64,000 bases of DNA from Rhyacichthys aspro (GCA_036850595.1 CM072166.1:11953758-12017757), one strand, 5' to 3'. Positions 1-12,000 are shown, counted from the first letter of the stretch. A program made the numbers and translations. The notes: generated from the letters alone by a model not told the origin.

Positions 1-1038
1 GAACATTGGCTGTTTTAAAGGGCTTATTTAAAGCATTAGGAGGTCTCAGTCTGGAAGAAATTGAACAGCTTTGAAATGGCAGGGCCTTGCAGTTTCATGG
101 ATTCATTATAGAAGGTGGTACAACAGGGCGTAGTGAAATAGGAGGCGTGTGTGTGTATGTTTGTGTGTTCATGTAACAAAGATGCCCAGGGGCCTTCACT
201 GTAAAATGGAAAACCTGCCTGGTTTCCCCTCCTTCTCTTGTTATTGCTCCAGCTCATCACAATATATGTTCTCCACAGTATAAGTTGTGACTTGAAACAT
301 GGATTTAATACGTTCCCTTTTCTATAGCACTAATTGAATCACTTCACACTCTCCATCCAGGGAGTTTTAAGTCCAAAGTGCTCTCCTTGTGCTCCCAGTC
401 TGTCCTATCTGAAAAGCAAGGCCTGTGTCGCACTCCTGGAGCAAAGTGACCAGCAGTGTAACACAATATTTATAATGGACCTCTCCCAGATGTAGGTTTT
501 TGCGATCACTACTCTCTGCTCGCTCATCACTGTGAAAACAAGGGGCTTGTTGTCTGTTTTAGTGTGTAAATAAAGCTAAAGCAAACACCCAGATCTCACT
601 TTCATTAATCTTACCTCTTTGCGGTCTCGGGGTCTTGTTATATTTGCACTAAAAATGCCCAGGGACTAATATTAGTTCTCAAATGTTATCCGCTTTGATT
701 CCTTACTTAGTTTTTCGTTATTTTGGACGCTTCTTTGAGAGCCATTTCTCATCTGTTTATGGCCTGTCTGTGTTTTAACCCCTCGCCGCTTATTATTTGG
801 CAAGGTTACTAAGAAGCAGTATTTATAGAGGAGGTCTGGGGGTGTATAGCTCTAGAGGAGGTTAAAAGTTGCACACTCAGACACACTTGGGAGCCGCCCT
901 CTTGTGTTACCGGCTTGTATTTTTGACGGGAGCCTTGCTGAAGGGCATTTAGAGGGCAGGGGAAAACATAACACATCGGCCCCCCGCTCTGCATCTGCCT
1001 TTAACAAGTATTAAACGTTTTCTTTTCTTTTTTTTTAG
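1..1038 (+). other. trrap intron (3' portion)
   Basis: Non-coding. It ends in a long pyrimidine tract (about 1016-1036) and an AG at 1037-1038 that accepts the first visible exon. I see no further exon, no transposon and no tandem repeat. Short open frames here, on both strands, resemble no protein. Confidence 0.8.
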
Positions 1039-1264
1039 ACTTTGACTTCAGCGTTCCCGGCTCCATGAAGCTGCACAATTTGATCTCCAAACTGAAGAAG
1101 TGGATCAAAATCCTGGAGGCCAAGACAAAGCAGCTGCCCAAGTTTTTCCTCATAGAAGAGAAATGCCGCTTCCTCAGCAACTTCTCGGCGCAGACGGCCG
1201 AGGTGGAGATCCCCGGGGAATTCCTCATGCCCAAACCGACGCACTACTACATCAAAATTGCCAG
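1039..1264 (+). CDS. trrap: trrap coding exon (start of pseudokinase region)
   Basis: The first two bases finish an Asp codon begun in the upstream exon; the exon then reads FDFSVPGSMKLHNLISKLKK and continues through the FLIEEKCRFLSNFSAQTAEVE segment to ITHYY-like HYYIKIA, and ends with two bases of an Arg codon. The acceptor follows a T-rich tract; the donor is AG|GTAAAA. This is the linker into the kinase-like domain. Confidence 0.96.
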
Positions 1265-4200
1265 GTAAAAGGCCCTCTCCTACACACGCATGTTTCGGCT
1301 TCGCAAGCGGGATGATAAATTGAAGCCAGCTATGATCTAAAAGCTGCCAACCATCTCTTTTTTTCTATATTCCAACTAATACATTTTAACCCCCAAAAGT
1401 GGTCTAACCGTTTGCTCATTTTTGTCTGACAATTGTGAGTGTATATTTGATAGTTAAATATCCAGGCTGGACAAAGGATGACCAGCTTGTCTGCATAAAT
1501 AAGCTTTAAGGTAGAAAGAAATGACAAAACGTTTAAACCTCACCATTTCTCCTCTCTTCACCTCTCTCTAGGTTCATGCCCAGAGTGGAAATTGTGCAGA
1601 AACACAATACCGCAGCACGCCGCCTCTATATCCGCGGCCACAATGGTAAGATTTACCCGTACCTCGTGATGAATGATGCCTGCTTGACCGAGTCCCGCAG
1701 AGAAGAAAGGGTCCTGCAGCTCTTGCGCCTCCTTAACCCGTGTCTGGAGAAGAGGAAGGAGACAACCAAGCGACATCTCTTCTTCACAGGTAAAAAAAAA
1801 ACAAAACAAAACCAAAAAAAGAAATTGGCAATCCGCCTGACTAGGGAGTTATGACGCATTATGACCTCTTGTTTGAGTGGACAACTGGCAGCCACTACCT
1901 CCAGTTACTCCCAGAATGTGTCTCTTTTCTTTCACACACAATTTCAATTGGCTTTCAAGCGCAATTTCCTCTCGTGTCTTCCCCTCGTGGTTTACCTCCA
2001 TCCAGATGTTTGCCCGCTCTCCATTTGCACACTTGATTGGTTTGTTTAAGAGGAAATATGGATGGGGAATTCTCCGGTCCCTTCCAACTCATTTCCTCCC
2101 AACTGGAATGGTTGCTTTCGATTGGATTTTAGGCACCGGTGTATGTAAATGTTGCGATTGTTTTCACAATAGGAGCCATATTTCCTACTGTCCTGGACTC
2201 ATGCATTGCACGACCGGTCTGTCCTGGGAATGGATCCCTCCTCCTGTGGTTCTCCTTGAGGTTTTTTTTTAGTTTTTTCTTACCCCATATTCTTATGGAG
2301 GGTTGAAGGACAGGAGGTATTGTCTGGTACAGTCTGTGAAGCCCTCTGAGGCAGCCATTGTTGTGATATTGGGCTATACAAAAATAAACGTCTTGTCTAT
2401 CTTGGATCTATGAGATAGGCATCGCAAATTCCCTTCAGCAGATAATTGTCAACACACTCTCAGTTTGGAAAAGCAGGCAGGAGGTATATCACAGGATTTG
2501 TGCGATGTATGGCTGCTAATGGGGACTTCAGTTCCATCAAATGGCATTTGTACAGTCCCAGAACTCAAGGGGTTCTAAGAGACATTGTCATTGGCTGGTT
2601 GTCATTGTTTTTTTTTCCTGTTTGTATGTAACTGACACCTCCTCATCCTTCTCTCCTCCATCTTTTCCCCTCCCCTCGTGCCCTCTCCTCTGTAGTGCCC
2701 CGTGTGGTAGCGGTGTCGCCTCAAATGCGACTCGTGGAGGACAACCCTTCGTCTTTGTCACTGGTGGAAATCTACAAACAGCGCTGTGCCAAGAAGGGAA
2801 TTGAGCACGACAACCCCATTTCGAGATATTACGATCGTCTGGCCACTGTGCAGGCCCGGGGCACGCAGGCCAGCCACCAGGTACAGGCAATCATGTCAAC
2901 ATACAAACATTTTACACTGCATTATATATTTACTGTACTGATAAATTCCTCTTCTGAATTCACACTGGAAAATCTTGTTTCCCTCTTGTGCGCTCCAGGT
3001 CTTGCGGGACATCCTAAAGGAGGTGCAGGGAAACATGGTGCCTCGAAGCATGCTGAAGGAATGGGCTCTTCACACCTTCCCCAACGCTACCGATTACTGG
3101 ACCTTCCGTAAGATGTTCACCATCCAGCTGGCACTCATTGGTCTGGCCGAGTTCATGCTCCATCTCAACAGACTCAACCCTGAGATGCTGCAGATAGCGC
3201 AGGTAATAAAACCCACAAGTATGGTGGTGTCAAGGGGAAGTGGGATGTCTGAGACGTTGGCTAATTCAATAGATATCCACACTCATAGATGCATTAAGAG
3301 ATCACCATTACCCTCTGTATATCTGGGCATATGAATTACCATTCTCCCCCATGACATTCACGCTCGGCCTATCAGTCAGCCAGCCCTGTCAATGCCAAGG
3401 ATGTTTTGACAGAACATTATATTCAGTCCCGCCACTCAACAGCTATCAAAGACGCTTCAATTTGAAGATGCCGCATTTGTGTGTGTGCGCCTCTGCCTCT
3501 CAGTCTGCACGCATCCGTCTGATGCTCGGGGTCTGGAGACAGCTTTCTCAAAGTCATTATTAAAGATGATTGTGTCAGTCGGCCACCCCTCCCCTCTGAT
3601 CTTAATCGGCCTTTGCTGACAGGCGTTCCTCTGGGCAGCTAAGCACTGGTATTAAGCCCCCTCTCTGCCTGTTCCACACTGCAGATCCCATTAGACACAG
3701 GAGGATTATGGAGCGGAGTGTGTACGCACATAAAACCACACTCACAAACATGGTGCAAGGACAGGACATCACAGCTGTAACACTATGACCCAACTTTATG
3801 AGTACATACCTTTCTTCTTGAGAATTTGAAATGATAAACAACTGTGATGCTCTGAACCAAAGTAGCACTGCTTCAACAGACACTTGTGTTCAGTTTTCTC
3901 TTAAGAGACGTCTCCAGAGAATTCCTCCTATTTACTTTTTTGCGTAATTGTCTCTTTAACTTAAATGCTTGGTTGACATTTGTTATGAAAATTACCCAGT
4001 AGGTGACATTTCTCACAGTCCCCTGTCATTTTTATGAGACACCCTAACATTGCATCATCAGACGTACACCGGCTCCCAAAATAAAACCTCAGTTGGTCAC
4101 TAGTGTCCTTATTAGCATTCTGAGTGCTGCATCTACGGCCCACTGTCTGCAGGCTTATCAAAGTCTCCGGGGGCTGCCAGTGTCCCAGCCCGCTGCCTAC

Positions 4201-6145
4201 TGGTTCTCCTTTGGGGCCTAAGGAGCAAACGGCAGTGGAAGAGAGCCATGGGGACTAGAGGAGGAGGAGGAAGGGAGGGAGGGAGGGGAAGAGGCGAGAC
4301 AGAGAAGAAGAGGCAGCACTTGCAGGATTGAAACGCTCTGCTATAAAGCTGTCACAGCCACTCACCTTTTCATATAAGGAAGCTTATCTCTCTGGATTGG
4401 CCACTCTTGTAGCAGTCCTCTCACACATAAATGCAGGCTTAAAGATGAAAACTTGGCTGTATATATTTAAGTCAGCAGGGAGCGATGGCCGAGAGAGCAG
4501 AGCATTGAGGATTATAGATGTCCTGCTGTTGATAGTTTGATGTGTTACTGCGTCTCGGGCAAGCAGATCAATAAGAGCAGCCATTTCTTTAGCGTTAGCT
4601 TGTTTACTACCTCTTTTTAAACACTGAAAAAAATGTTAAAAGGACTGTAAAGAACACAGAAATATTTTTGCAAATGCTTAAGGGGAGACACTTGTGAATA
4701 ATGTTGTTACTTTATTTATCTTGTCTGCCCTCATTTACATTTCTTTCATTTCTGGTCTTCTGCTTCTAGGACACAGGGAAGCTGAACGTCTCCTACTTTC
4801 GTTTCGACATAAATGATGCCACAGGGGACCTGGATGCTAATCGCCCTGTTCCATTCCGTCTTACTCCCAACATCTCTGAGTTTCTGACAACCATTGGTGT
4901 CTCTGGGCCTCTGACCGCCTCCATGATTGCTGTGGCACGTTGCTTTGCACAACCAAACTTTAAGGTATTGACTTTGTTACTCTCTCCTATCCTTTTCAGC
5001 TTCATTCATAAATAGGGTCACAGTAGATTTTTATAGTTCATTTTTTGTCCTGTTTTGTGTCTCAATGCAGTGGTTTTAAAAAGATTGTTGTTTGTTCAGT
5101 ACTAAAGCTCAATTAAACATAGACAGCAGCCTCTCTCAGACCAAGCCAAACAAAAACAATACAGTGAACAGAAAAAGCAGACTGTTGCATAATACATCTG
5201 CAGCAGAGCAGTAATGACAGGCATGCAGTGTCTATGTATAGGTTTGGTTCATACAGCCTCACTGATGTGGAGGGAAAGTGGAGTTCTTAAGAAGCAAATA
5301 AACAAAGCACACTGTGTGAACTAATTAAGGCCAGCTTCCCACAGGCTAGATTTTTTTCTTGTGGTCGAAGGAAATGGCCGTTTCTAGGGAATGGAAACAA
5401 CACAACAAACACCTAACAATCATCCACTCAAAAATAGTGAAAACCTTAACCATAAAAACATTTAGTGCTGCCTGAAACTTGAATTCTCAAGGTAAGGTAG
5501 GAGATGGATTGTACCTAGTGATGATTGCTAGTGTTGATCCTGTCCTAGTTTACTGGTTCTTTGTTGCCATAATGAATGGATAACAACACGCCAATATTTC
5601 TCTAAAGAGAGTTGACACAACTTAAATTTCACTTAAATTAACTGTAGATTTGATATTGTGTATATTATATATATAATATACTATACTCCCAGGGTTAAAT
5701 ATTATTCCTGGAAGATATGCATTTTCTTACAGAAATGAGAATATAAAATATCTAATTTTATCTAATGTATAATTTAAAGAAGAGGGTTAGGTCTTTGATA
5801 TCTGTTAATTATACTGAGATTAATTATCCGTGAATCACCACTTTTTACCTGTGCTTATAGGTGGATGGCATTCTGAAAGCAGTCCTTCGAGATGAGATCA
5901 TTGCTTGGCATAAGAAAACACAGGAAGACACGTCTATGCCTCTGTCTCCGGCCGGTCAACCAGAAAACATGGACTCTCAGCAGCTCGTGTCGTTGGTTCA
6001 GAAAGCTGTAACAGCCATCATGACCCGCCTCCATAACCTGGCACAGTTCGAGGGAGGGGAGAGTAAGGTCAATACCTTGGTGGCTGCAGCCAACAGCCTG
6101 GACAACCTGTGTCGGATGGACCCTGCATGGCACCCCTGGCTCTAA
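1039..6145 (+). CDS. trrap: trrap, 3' part (six terminal coding exons), transformation/transcription domain-associated protein
   Basis: Coding exons are 1039-1264, 1572-1789, 2696-2880, 2999-3202, 4770-4964 and 5861-6145; all introns are GT-AG and phases join cleanly. They give the last 436 residues of a protein of roughly 3,850 residues; the rest lies upstream. I recognise the sequence as TRRAP, nearly identical to the mammalian protein from FDFSVPGSMKLHNLISKLKK to the C-terminal MDPAWHPWL. TRRAP is a giant nuclear PIKK-family pseudokinase that scaffolds SAGA and TIP60/NuA4 acetyltransferase complexes and receives activators such as MYC and E2F (family knowledge). Visible here are the kinase-like N-lobe (YIRGHNGKIYPYLVMND), the C-lobe with degenerate catalytic motifs (HLNRLNPEML where active PIKKs carry the catalytic DRH..N, and YFRFDIND where they carry DFG), and the FATC tail of about 32 residues. 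The gene looks intact, with no frameshift or internal stop. Confidence 0.97.
1572..1789 (+). CDS. trrap: trrap coding exon (pseudokinase N-lobe)
   Basis: The exon begins with the last base of the split Arg codon, then FMPRVEIVQKHNTAARRLYI, the RGHNGKIYPYLVMND strand segment and the ESRREERVLQLLRLLNPCLE helix. It ends after HLFFT plus one base. The preceding intron is only 307 bp. The donor is followed by a long A-rich stretch (1792-1818). Confidence 0.96.
1790..2695 (+). other. trrap intron carrying a retroelement tail
   Basis: 906-bp intron. It starts with an A-rich run and contains the 3' tail of an interspersed fish retroelement at about 2170-2395. I see no exon in it. Confidence 0.85.
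2170..2395 (+). repeat. interspersed fish retroelement 3' tail
   Basis: The segment contains the string of motifs common to a widespread fish repeat: TCCTGGGAATGGATCCCTCC, a T-rich run (2260-2280), GGAGGGTTGAAGGACAGGAG, GAAGCCCTCTGAGGCAGCC and TGTGATATTGGGCTATACAA, followed by an A-rich AAAATAAA end. I recognise it from general familiarity with teleost genomes and cannot name the exact family. The 5' limit is approximate. It lies sense in the trrap intron. Confidence 0.7.
2696..2880 (+). CDS. trrap: trrap coding exon (pseudokinase)
   Basis: It starts with the two bases that complete Val, then reads PRVVAVSPQMRLVEDNPSSL and SLVEIYKQRCAKKGIEHDNP, and ends on a codon boundary after QASHQ. A C/T-rich tract (about 2637-2693) precedes the TAG acceptor; the donor is CAG|GTACAG. 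Confidence 0.96.
2999..3202 (+). CDS. trrap: trrap coding exon (pseudokinase C-lobe, degenerate catalytic loop)
   Basis: This 68-codon, phase-0 exon reads VLRDILKEVQGNMVPRSMLK through FRKMFTIQLALIGLAEFML to HLNRLNPEMLQIAQ. In active PIKKs the last segment carries the Asp-Arg-His...Asn catalytic loop; here it is Leu-Asn-Arg-Leu-Asn, consistent with an inactive kinase fold. The upstream intron is just 118 bp. Confidence 0.96.
3203..4769 (+). other. trrap intron (largest in window)
   Basis: 1,567 bp. Two denser stretches stand out: about 3545-3720, non-repetitive and GC-balanced, possibly conserved non-coding; and 4240-4320, a purine-rich tract containing a G-quadruplex motif. The remainder is AT-rich and unremarkable. 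I see no exon. Confidence 0.75.
4256..4315 (+). repeat. polypurine tract with G-quadruplex motif
   Basis: Almost all A and G for about 60 bases. Positions 4273-4288 read GGGAGGGAGGGAGGGG, four G-runs with one-base loops, the canonical form of a very stable G-quadruplex. It is on the sense strand of trrap, so the motif would also exist in the unspliced transcript. A function is not shown. Confidence 0.8.
4770..4964 (+). CDS. trrap: trrap coding exon (pseudokinase, position of the lost DFG)
   Basis: This 65-codon, phase-0 exon reads DTGKLNVSYFRFDIND then ATGDLDANRPVPFRLTPNIS and ends in VARCFAQPNFK. FRFDIN sits where catalytic PIKKs have the metal-binding DFG. The acceptor is TTCTAG|G and the donor AAG|GTATTG. 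Confidence 0.96.
4965..5860 (+). other. trrap last intron
   Basis: 896 bp, AT-rich. It contains a TATATAATATA-type palindromic AT stretch near 5664-5683. No exon or mobile element is recognised. Confidence 0.75.
5861..6145 (+). CDS. trrap: trrap terminal coding exon with FATC domain and stop
   Basis: The exon opens VDGILKAVLRDEIIAWHKKT, passes a short variable linker (DTSMPLSPAGQPENMDS) and ends in the FATC segment ESKVNTLVAAANSLDNLCRM followed by DPAWHPWL and TAA at 6143-6145. The final Trp-Leu is typical of FATC ends. It is complete and unbroken. Confidence 0.97.
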   Translation: MDGILKAVLRDEIIAWHKKTQEDTSMPLSPAGQPENMDSQQLVSLVQKAVTAIMTRLHNLAQFEGGESKVNTLVAAANSLDNLCRMDPAWHPWL

Positions 6146-6524
6146 GAGTAACACAGAAAACAGGAGGATGTGTTGAAACGTAGAAAGAGTCAGATGAGAT
6201 GAGATGCAGGATAGGACAGTCTAAAGATACAAAGCACTGACAAGTTTAATGGAGTATAATGGGAGTTTAGGCAAGAGGAGTCACAGCAACAGATTTAAGC
6301 CAGGAATCAAGTTGAAAGTCCTATTTGTCTGGTTGTGAATTCTCAGTCCAATTCAAACATACTTGCCAGTACATATATATTTTATTACCTGTTTTTTTTT
6401 TTTTTTCACCTTATATTTATTTTTCTATGTAAATTACATGTGTTAGTATGACGGGACAAATGGTTTTGTCTTAATGAGCCACTGAGTCAAACTTAAGTGG
6501 GGGTGGGGGATGGTTTGATTTTTG

Positions 6525-6530
6525 AATAAA
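6525..6530 (+). terminator. AATAAA polyadenylation signal (proximal)
   Basis: Canonical hexamer 380 bases after the trrap stop, with T-rich sequence downstream. Candidate for the short 3'UTR form. Confidence 0.5.
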
Positions 6531-6772
6531 AAATGGTTTTATTTTACCGGCATTAAAGAACATTGAATTTTCTCCATTAAGATTTTTTATAAAACATTTC
6601 ACTAGTTATTTCATTAAAGTTGTATTATTAAAACTACAATGTACATTGTCCTGTGAATGAAGAATTTTGTGAAAATGTGAATAGACAATGTTCCTTTTTA
6701 CACACTGCCTACACAAAATTCTAAAAGTTTTTGCATTTTCACATACTTTCCTTCTTGATTTTCCTGTGAGGA

Positions 6773-6778
6773 AATAAA
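6773..6778 (+). terminator. AATAAA polyadenylation signal (middle)
   Basis: Canonical hexamer about 630 bases past the trrap stop. The downstream GT/T-rich element is less clear than for the other two candidates. Confidence 0.3.
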
Positions 6779-6948
6779 ACAAGCTAAACCTTCAGGGCAG
6801 GTTTGATACTGTAATAAGCTAGAACAGCTATGATGCAAATTTGTCATTCCCAAGCTGGTTATGTAAGCATTTCCCCTTTTTTGTAAGGTACAATGCCTTT
6901 GAAGAAGTGTTATTGTATTCTCCGCCTTGTAAATAAGCATTTTGTTTT

Positions 6949-6954
6949 AATAAA
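6949..6954 (+). terminator. AATAAA polyadenylation signal (distal)
   Basis: The hexamer lies in TTTTAATAAAATGC and is followed within 15 bases by a run of T, the usual order of signal, cleavage site and downstream element. Candidate for the long trrap 3'UTR. Confidence 0.5.
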
Positions 6955-6970
6955 ATGCTCCTTTTTTACT

Positions 6971-8700
6971 ACAAAGACTGTTTGCTTTTATATAGTAACC
7001 TCCTGCAGAGATCTTTACACAGTGAACACAAGTTTTAGCTGTGCTCACAATTACCATATGCAAACTCACAACAATAATAAAAAAAAAAAGTGGAGACATC
7101 TGCGCTTATATCTACTGCATCACTGTCATAGCAATAATCACCCTGAAGGATGCACTCTTATAAATTATTGCAGTAATAACTCAGCTGAACAACTCTTGAT
7201 CGTTGCCGCTCATAGTTAATATAGGCCTACTTTTAACATGCCACAGTGTAATGGAAGTACAGCTTTGTCTGGTAGAGATATAATAGTGTGGTCATTCAGT
7301 CCCCTCCCACAGCCTAGAGACTGCAGAGGTGTGCTGAGGCGTTGCTCTCCTCCCCAGTGCTTGATTAATGCATACCAGTAGATCTCTGAGTGGGCCGGCC
7401 TCCATTGACTTATACACACTGTCAGCTGGCCCTCCTCCTCTCATAAACAAAGGGTATATCTCTGTTTGCCTCTGTACAGTGCACATACAGAGCTTTAGCC
7501 TTTTCCACGTTTACACACCATCTAGAACAGTTTTCTTCCTCTGTAATCCCTGCTTTTTTCTGCTGACTACAGTTTTCATTTATATGTTTTCCTTTATTTC
7601 TTTGTTTCATTTGATTGCATTTGTTCTATGACCTACAGCATATGATAGGTATATGGTAACACTGTACTCCGTAGGTCCAGTGGACAAAAGACATTTATAT
7701 ACCCACAGAGTAATGGATTTGTATCCTTCAGTGGTTTAACCTGCTATGACCTACTGCTTTGACCTAATGTCCACTAAGGGCCCCGTAATAACTCACACGA
7801 CGCAGGAAAGGTATGATAAAGTATAGTAACTATACAGAAACCTACAGAAAAGAGGACCGACTTCCTCAACACAGTGAGCTACATTTGTGTGGCTAGTTTG
7901 TTAGCATTATTAGCAACGGCGAAAGTAGCTAAGCTAGGTGTGTGTTTCATTAGAGAGAATTATTACACTGAAAACATGAATGTAGCTAGTCAATGCAGAC
8001 ATTTATTGTTGAAATACAAAATAAAACGTATATTTTTTTATAGTTCAGAGTGAAACTGGATTCATTAGCAAGTCTTTAGCTGTGTTGGTGTTAAATTAGC
8101 TAGCAAGCGGGCCTCAAAATGTCGATGCTAGCAAGGCGTGAAAATGTTTAATAAAATTGTAATCGTATTCAGTCAACACCCACATAATTATTATTTGGCT
8201 ATTTAAGAAAAAAAATATATAGTGAAAGGTTACTTATCAGCCATTCAGTTAGCACGTTACAAAATAAAATCAGTGCTGGCAGTGTTACCTTTTTATGTCT
8301 GTGGGGTTTTTTGGTTTATTTTAGATCAGTTATTTTTACAGCATCTCTAGTTAAGTTTCTGCATTACCTTACAGTAATTTAAGCATCTCTTCCAGAAACA
8401 AGAAGCTATTTATTTTAAGACAAGAGCCAAGCATAATGGAAACACTTAGGTGTTAATGAAAGCAGACAAACACACATTCAGTTGTGCCAGTCTCCTTTTG
8501 ATTGTGTTTGACGTTCTGGGTGCCCTCTGTTGGGACAGCCATCCATTTCACGCCTCAGGTGCCTTTTCTGATTTGAGAGAGATTGGGTGAAATATGAAAT
8601 CCACAACAGCAGAACACATGTGCCCCAACACACACAAACACACACAAACATTTTACATGCCCTTCCTCAGAGATGTGTCAGAGCTTGTGGGGCGTTCAAT
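6971..8700. other. intergenic, AT-rich, no gene seen
   Basis: Ordinary AT-rich sequence with an A-run at 7080-7089 and scattered GCTAGC-type words around 7885-8140. Open frames are short and low in complexity. Nothing is supported as a gene. Confidence 0.6.
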
Positions 8701-9070
8701 GCACCAATCCTCTCCTGTGACAGAGCTGTCACGAGTGCAGAGGTTGTAGCGACAGTGACCTAACCATGTCCTATTTTTTTCCTTTCTTTCGACCAGATTG
8801 AAGTGCAGGTGGAGGCTTTAGCGCCCACTGCCCGCTACTTCTCTCCCTCTCCTGTAGCCCGTGAAGTGTACAGAGGTGATTGATGCGCTCCGGGGGGAGT
8901 GGGAGGTGTAGAGCTGGGATCATCATCAGCTCTGGCACCGATCACCAATCTCTGAGGGACCCACCAAAGCAAGAATAGATCCAGGCAGGAACGGATGATG
9001 AAATCTCCCCCCTCCAGTGATCCCTGGTGGTCCCCATGGAGATTTGGTAAGGGAGAAAGACATAAGAACG
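8700..9070. other. GC-balanced intergenic block, candidate conserved non-coding element
   Basis: Non-repetitive and clearly richer in GC than its surroundings (for example GCTCCGGGGGGAGTGGGAGG at about 8886-8905). Frames on both strands are broken. It could be an enhancer or a non-coding RNA exon; neither can be proved here. Confidence 0.3.
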
Positions 9071-12000
9071 ACACAGTGGTGGATGCATTGTTTTAGTTTG
9101 ATTTATGCATCACATTTCTTATGAAAAACAGTGAAAGACAAACAGTAGGCATGTGAGTAGGAAGACAATGCGCTGAAAGTCGCGTTCTGAAGACAGGGAT
9201 GAAGCTGTTGTGAGTCTGTAAAGAAAACTGAGGCCAAAAAGTGCTTTATCAACTCCCTAATCCACTCTTTTCCCTGCGTTCCCATTTATCATTCAAGCTG
9301 AGCTCTCTTCTTTTGTTTCCTACAGCCAGCATCCAATTATACATCACATTGTATCAAGGCTTTTTGCACAGCAGGGAAAGAAGCTTTTTAGTATGTTCAT
9401 GTAAACAAACAGTATTAATCAAATAAGCATTGTGTTGATCTCTAGTCGGGGAAGCACATCTCATATCTAGCAGCTGAAGATTTGTTTTGTAACTGAGTGA
9501 AGGGGGCCCATTAGGACTTCTAATGGCATTTTTGCTCTGAGGAGTTGAGCTCATTAGTTTTGTGTCTGAAATCTGCCATTATGATTTTAATTGCTCAACC
9601 AGTATGGGAAGCAATCAAAGGCACCTTTTTTTCCTTGGAGACATTAATGCACTGGCATATCACAGAAGGACTCAAGTTTAAAGTGGTGCAGTTTGTCTAG
9701 AAGTGAGGACACAATGGGTTTGGGTTGAAAGTACTAGAAGCTGGGTGTCACCGCTGTGATGAATAAAAAAAGAAAATCCAGCGAGTCAAAATGTTAAGTA
9801 GAACTTCTGCCTTAAATAATGAGTTGCCCATAATGACTCCAAAAATTAAAAATTGTGAAAAATGCTGACAGATGACAGTTCAATCACATTTATTATAGGC
9901 AGTTAAGACTCACCAAGTCATAAAAGCATGCATGTCTTCTGTAAAATATGCGTTAAAAGTCTTACCCTGACTTATAAGCAACATGTATTATCAAAGCAAT
10001 TAAATTTGTCAAAGTGAGGAGACAGAATCAATGCGGACACCCAGCTCTGCTTCAGCTGTCAGAACCATTTTATCACAGTCAAAGTCAAAGTTGGAAACAC
10101 AACTGCATAATGAGCACAATTAATGTCCGGGACAGCTTTTGTTTTAGGGCTCTGGCATTCATAAAGACAGCTCAGTGGAACATTGGCATGATTTATTTGA
10201 GAAACGGCACGGGTATTGTTAATTGTAACACCTGTGCTTTTGTTTCCGTGTGAGTGCGGTAAAAGTTCTGCTGTGTTGAATTCGCCTGGGAGCGAACTGT
10301 TCCCTGGTGCCTGTCCTTCCACCAAATAACTCCTAACCATGTCTAAAAATATCAATGGAAAAAAATCAGTAAAGCCCATTTAGATTCACAGTTATGTTAG
10401 CCAATTCTATGTTAGTTTGGCTTGCTAAAACCAGCGATATAATGTAGTCCGTGTTCAAAGCTGCAGAGAATTTCTAATATCTCTGTGCCATACTCGAAAC
10501 TGGCCAGTGTCCACACATATGGGCTAAGTTTATAATGCTGTGTGAGATTTATGGACTTAGAAGTACCATCTCTGCTCTGGTATTCCATTTTATTAAAGTT
10601 GCTTCCTGCTCCTTTGGTTTGGCTTGTTGGCAACGTTAACTCTGACTGAAGTGTGAAGCAGTAGAACACAATTAATTATTGAATACACTTGGCATGGAAT
10701 ACTTTGTCGTATTAGTGTAAGTGCATAATGTGTTGGATAAGAGCATTTCGTTGTCACCTTTCATATATTTATGGCTCTGTAATTCATTCTTTTCCTTCTG
10801 TACATTCTTGCTACTGTATGTAAGTATTCTGATTGGTTGGAAGTTTTTGCACTATTAAATATCAGATTTTATGCCATGGACCTCACTTATATTTGGCTAC
10901 TGCATTGTTTTTTTTCCCCAGAATTGTTCAATATAAGATATCTAAGAGTATCTAATGCATCTTATGTTCCTAAGTGGGCTGCCGGCAGACAGAGCAATCC
11001 GACTGAACGACATTAAAGGAAGCTATAGTTTCCTAATACATCAAATATAAATGACCTGAATTTAATTCCACTGAAGCAGCACAAAAATCCACTAAAAGCA
11101 CTTCACTTGCTCCTTAGTGTGTACTTAACATCAAACGGTTTTCACTATCATTTTGTCCCAAGTAGCATTCTCTTCATTTACAGAATGAATTTTTCAGTTT
11201 AAATCAAAAGTTTTCTTAATCACAAGAGTTGCCTAAAGGATTGTTATGTCCAAATACCTTCCAAACACAGTGACCCTTGCTTTACACATAGGCGAACCAT
11301 CTCTGAATGTACAGCATGAAAAGAATAAAAACAACCTCCATCTACTCCATTCACTTCAGTACAAATGTATTTCTATTGAAAGATGCTGGAGTTGAATCAG
11401 TTGTGAATGAAGGTCTGACACAGTGCTTTCGGTGGTCCTTGAGCCTGAAAAGACCTCCAGGACCAGCATATTTCAGTTCCAACATAAAGCTTTGCGTTAA
11501 GTGGATTAACTTCTATTCAGAAATTAGTTTCCATAATGAAATTAAAGTAGTTGCTAGGATACAAGCTAATACCTCAGATATGAGTGCATTGTAATTTCCC
11601 TATGAGCTCTACAGTTTTTTTTAAACAATTTCTTATTCCTTTATCCAGGCTAACATCGTAAAATATATATGTTTTATCTTTTCACATGAAATTACATTTT
11701 TCACCTTTCGTCCAATTACACACAACCAACATCAAAATTGACGTATTTAGTCAATAACACACTCAGGCCTATTAATAACACATTCCATATGTGAAAAAGA
11801 AGAGGAGGGAATAAAAAGTCATGTTTTTCTAAGTTGATAATAAATAGCTGGAAGTGATGTAATAACAGTAACTGAAGGAGTAGGAAATAGCAACAAAACA
11901 TAATGGTCAAACCAACCGAACTTTCAAAGCATTGTTGCAATAACCATACTATATTGAATATTAATATCTTGTGATTCCACACTGTGATGCTATTAGCATT

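Larger units (their letters stand above)
6146..6970 (+). other. trrap: trrap 3'UTR
   Basis: This follows the TAA. It holds a poly-T tract at 6392-6406 and three AATAAA hexamers (6525, 6773, 6949). The last is followed by a T-rich stretch, suiting a distal cleavage site near 6970. The exact end cannot be fixed from sequence alone. Confidence 0.65.

Noticed and set aside
5660..5690. Palindromic TATATAATATA stretch as a possible element end or structure
   Set aside because: Simple AT-rich sequence; palindromes are expected by chance there.
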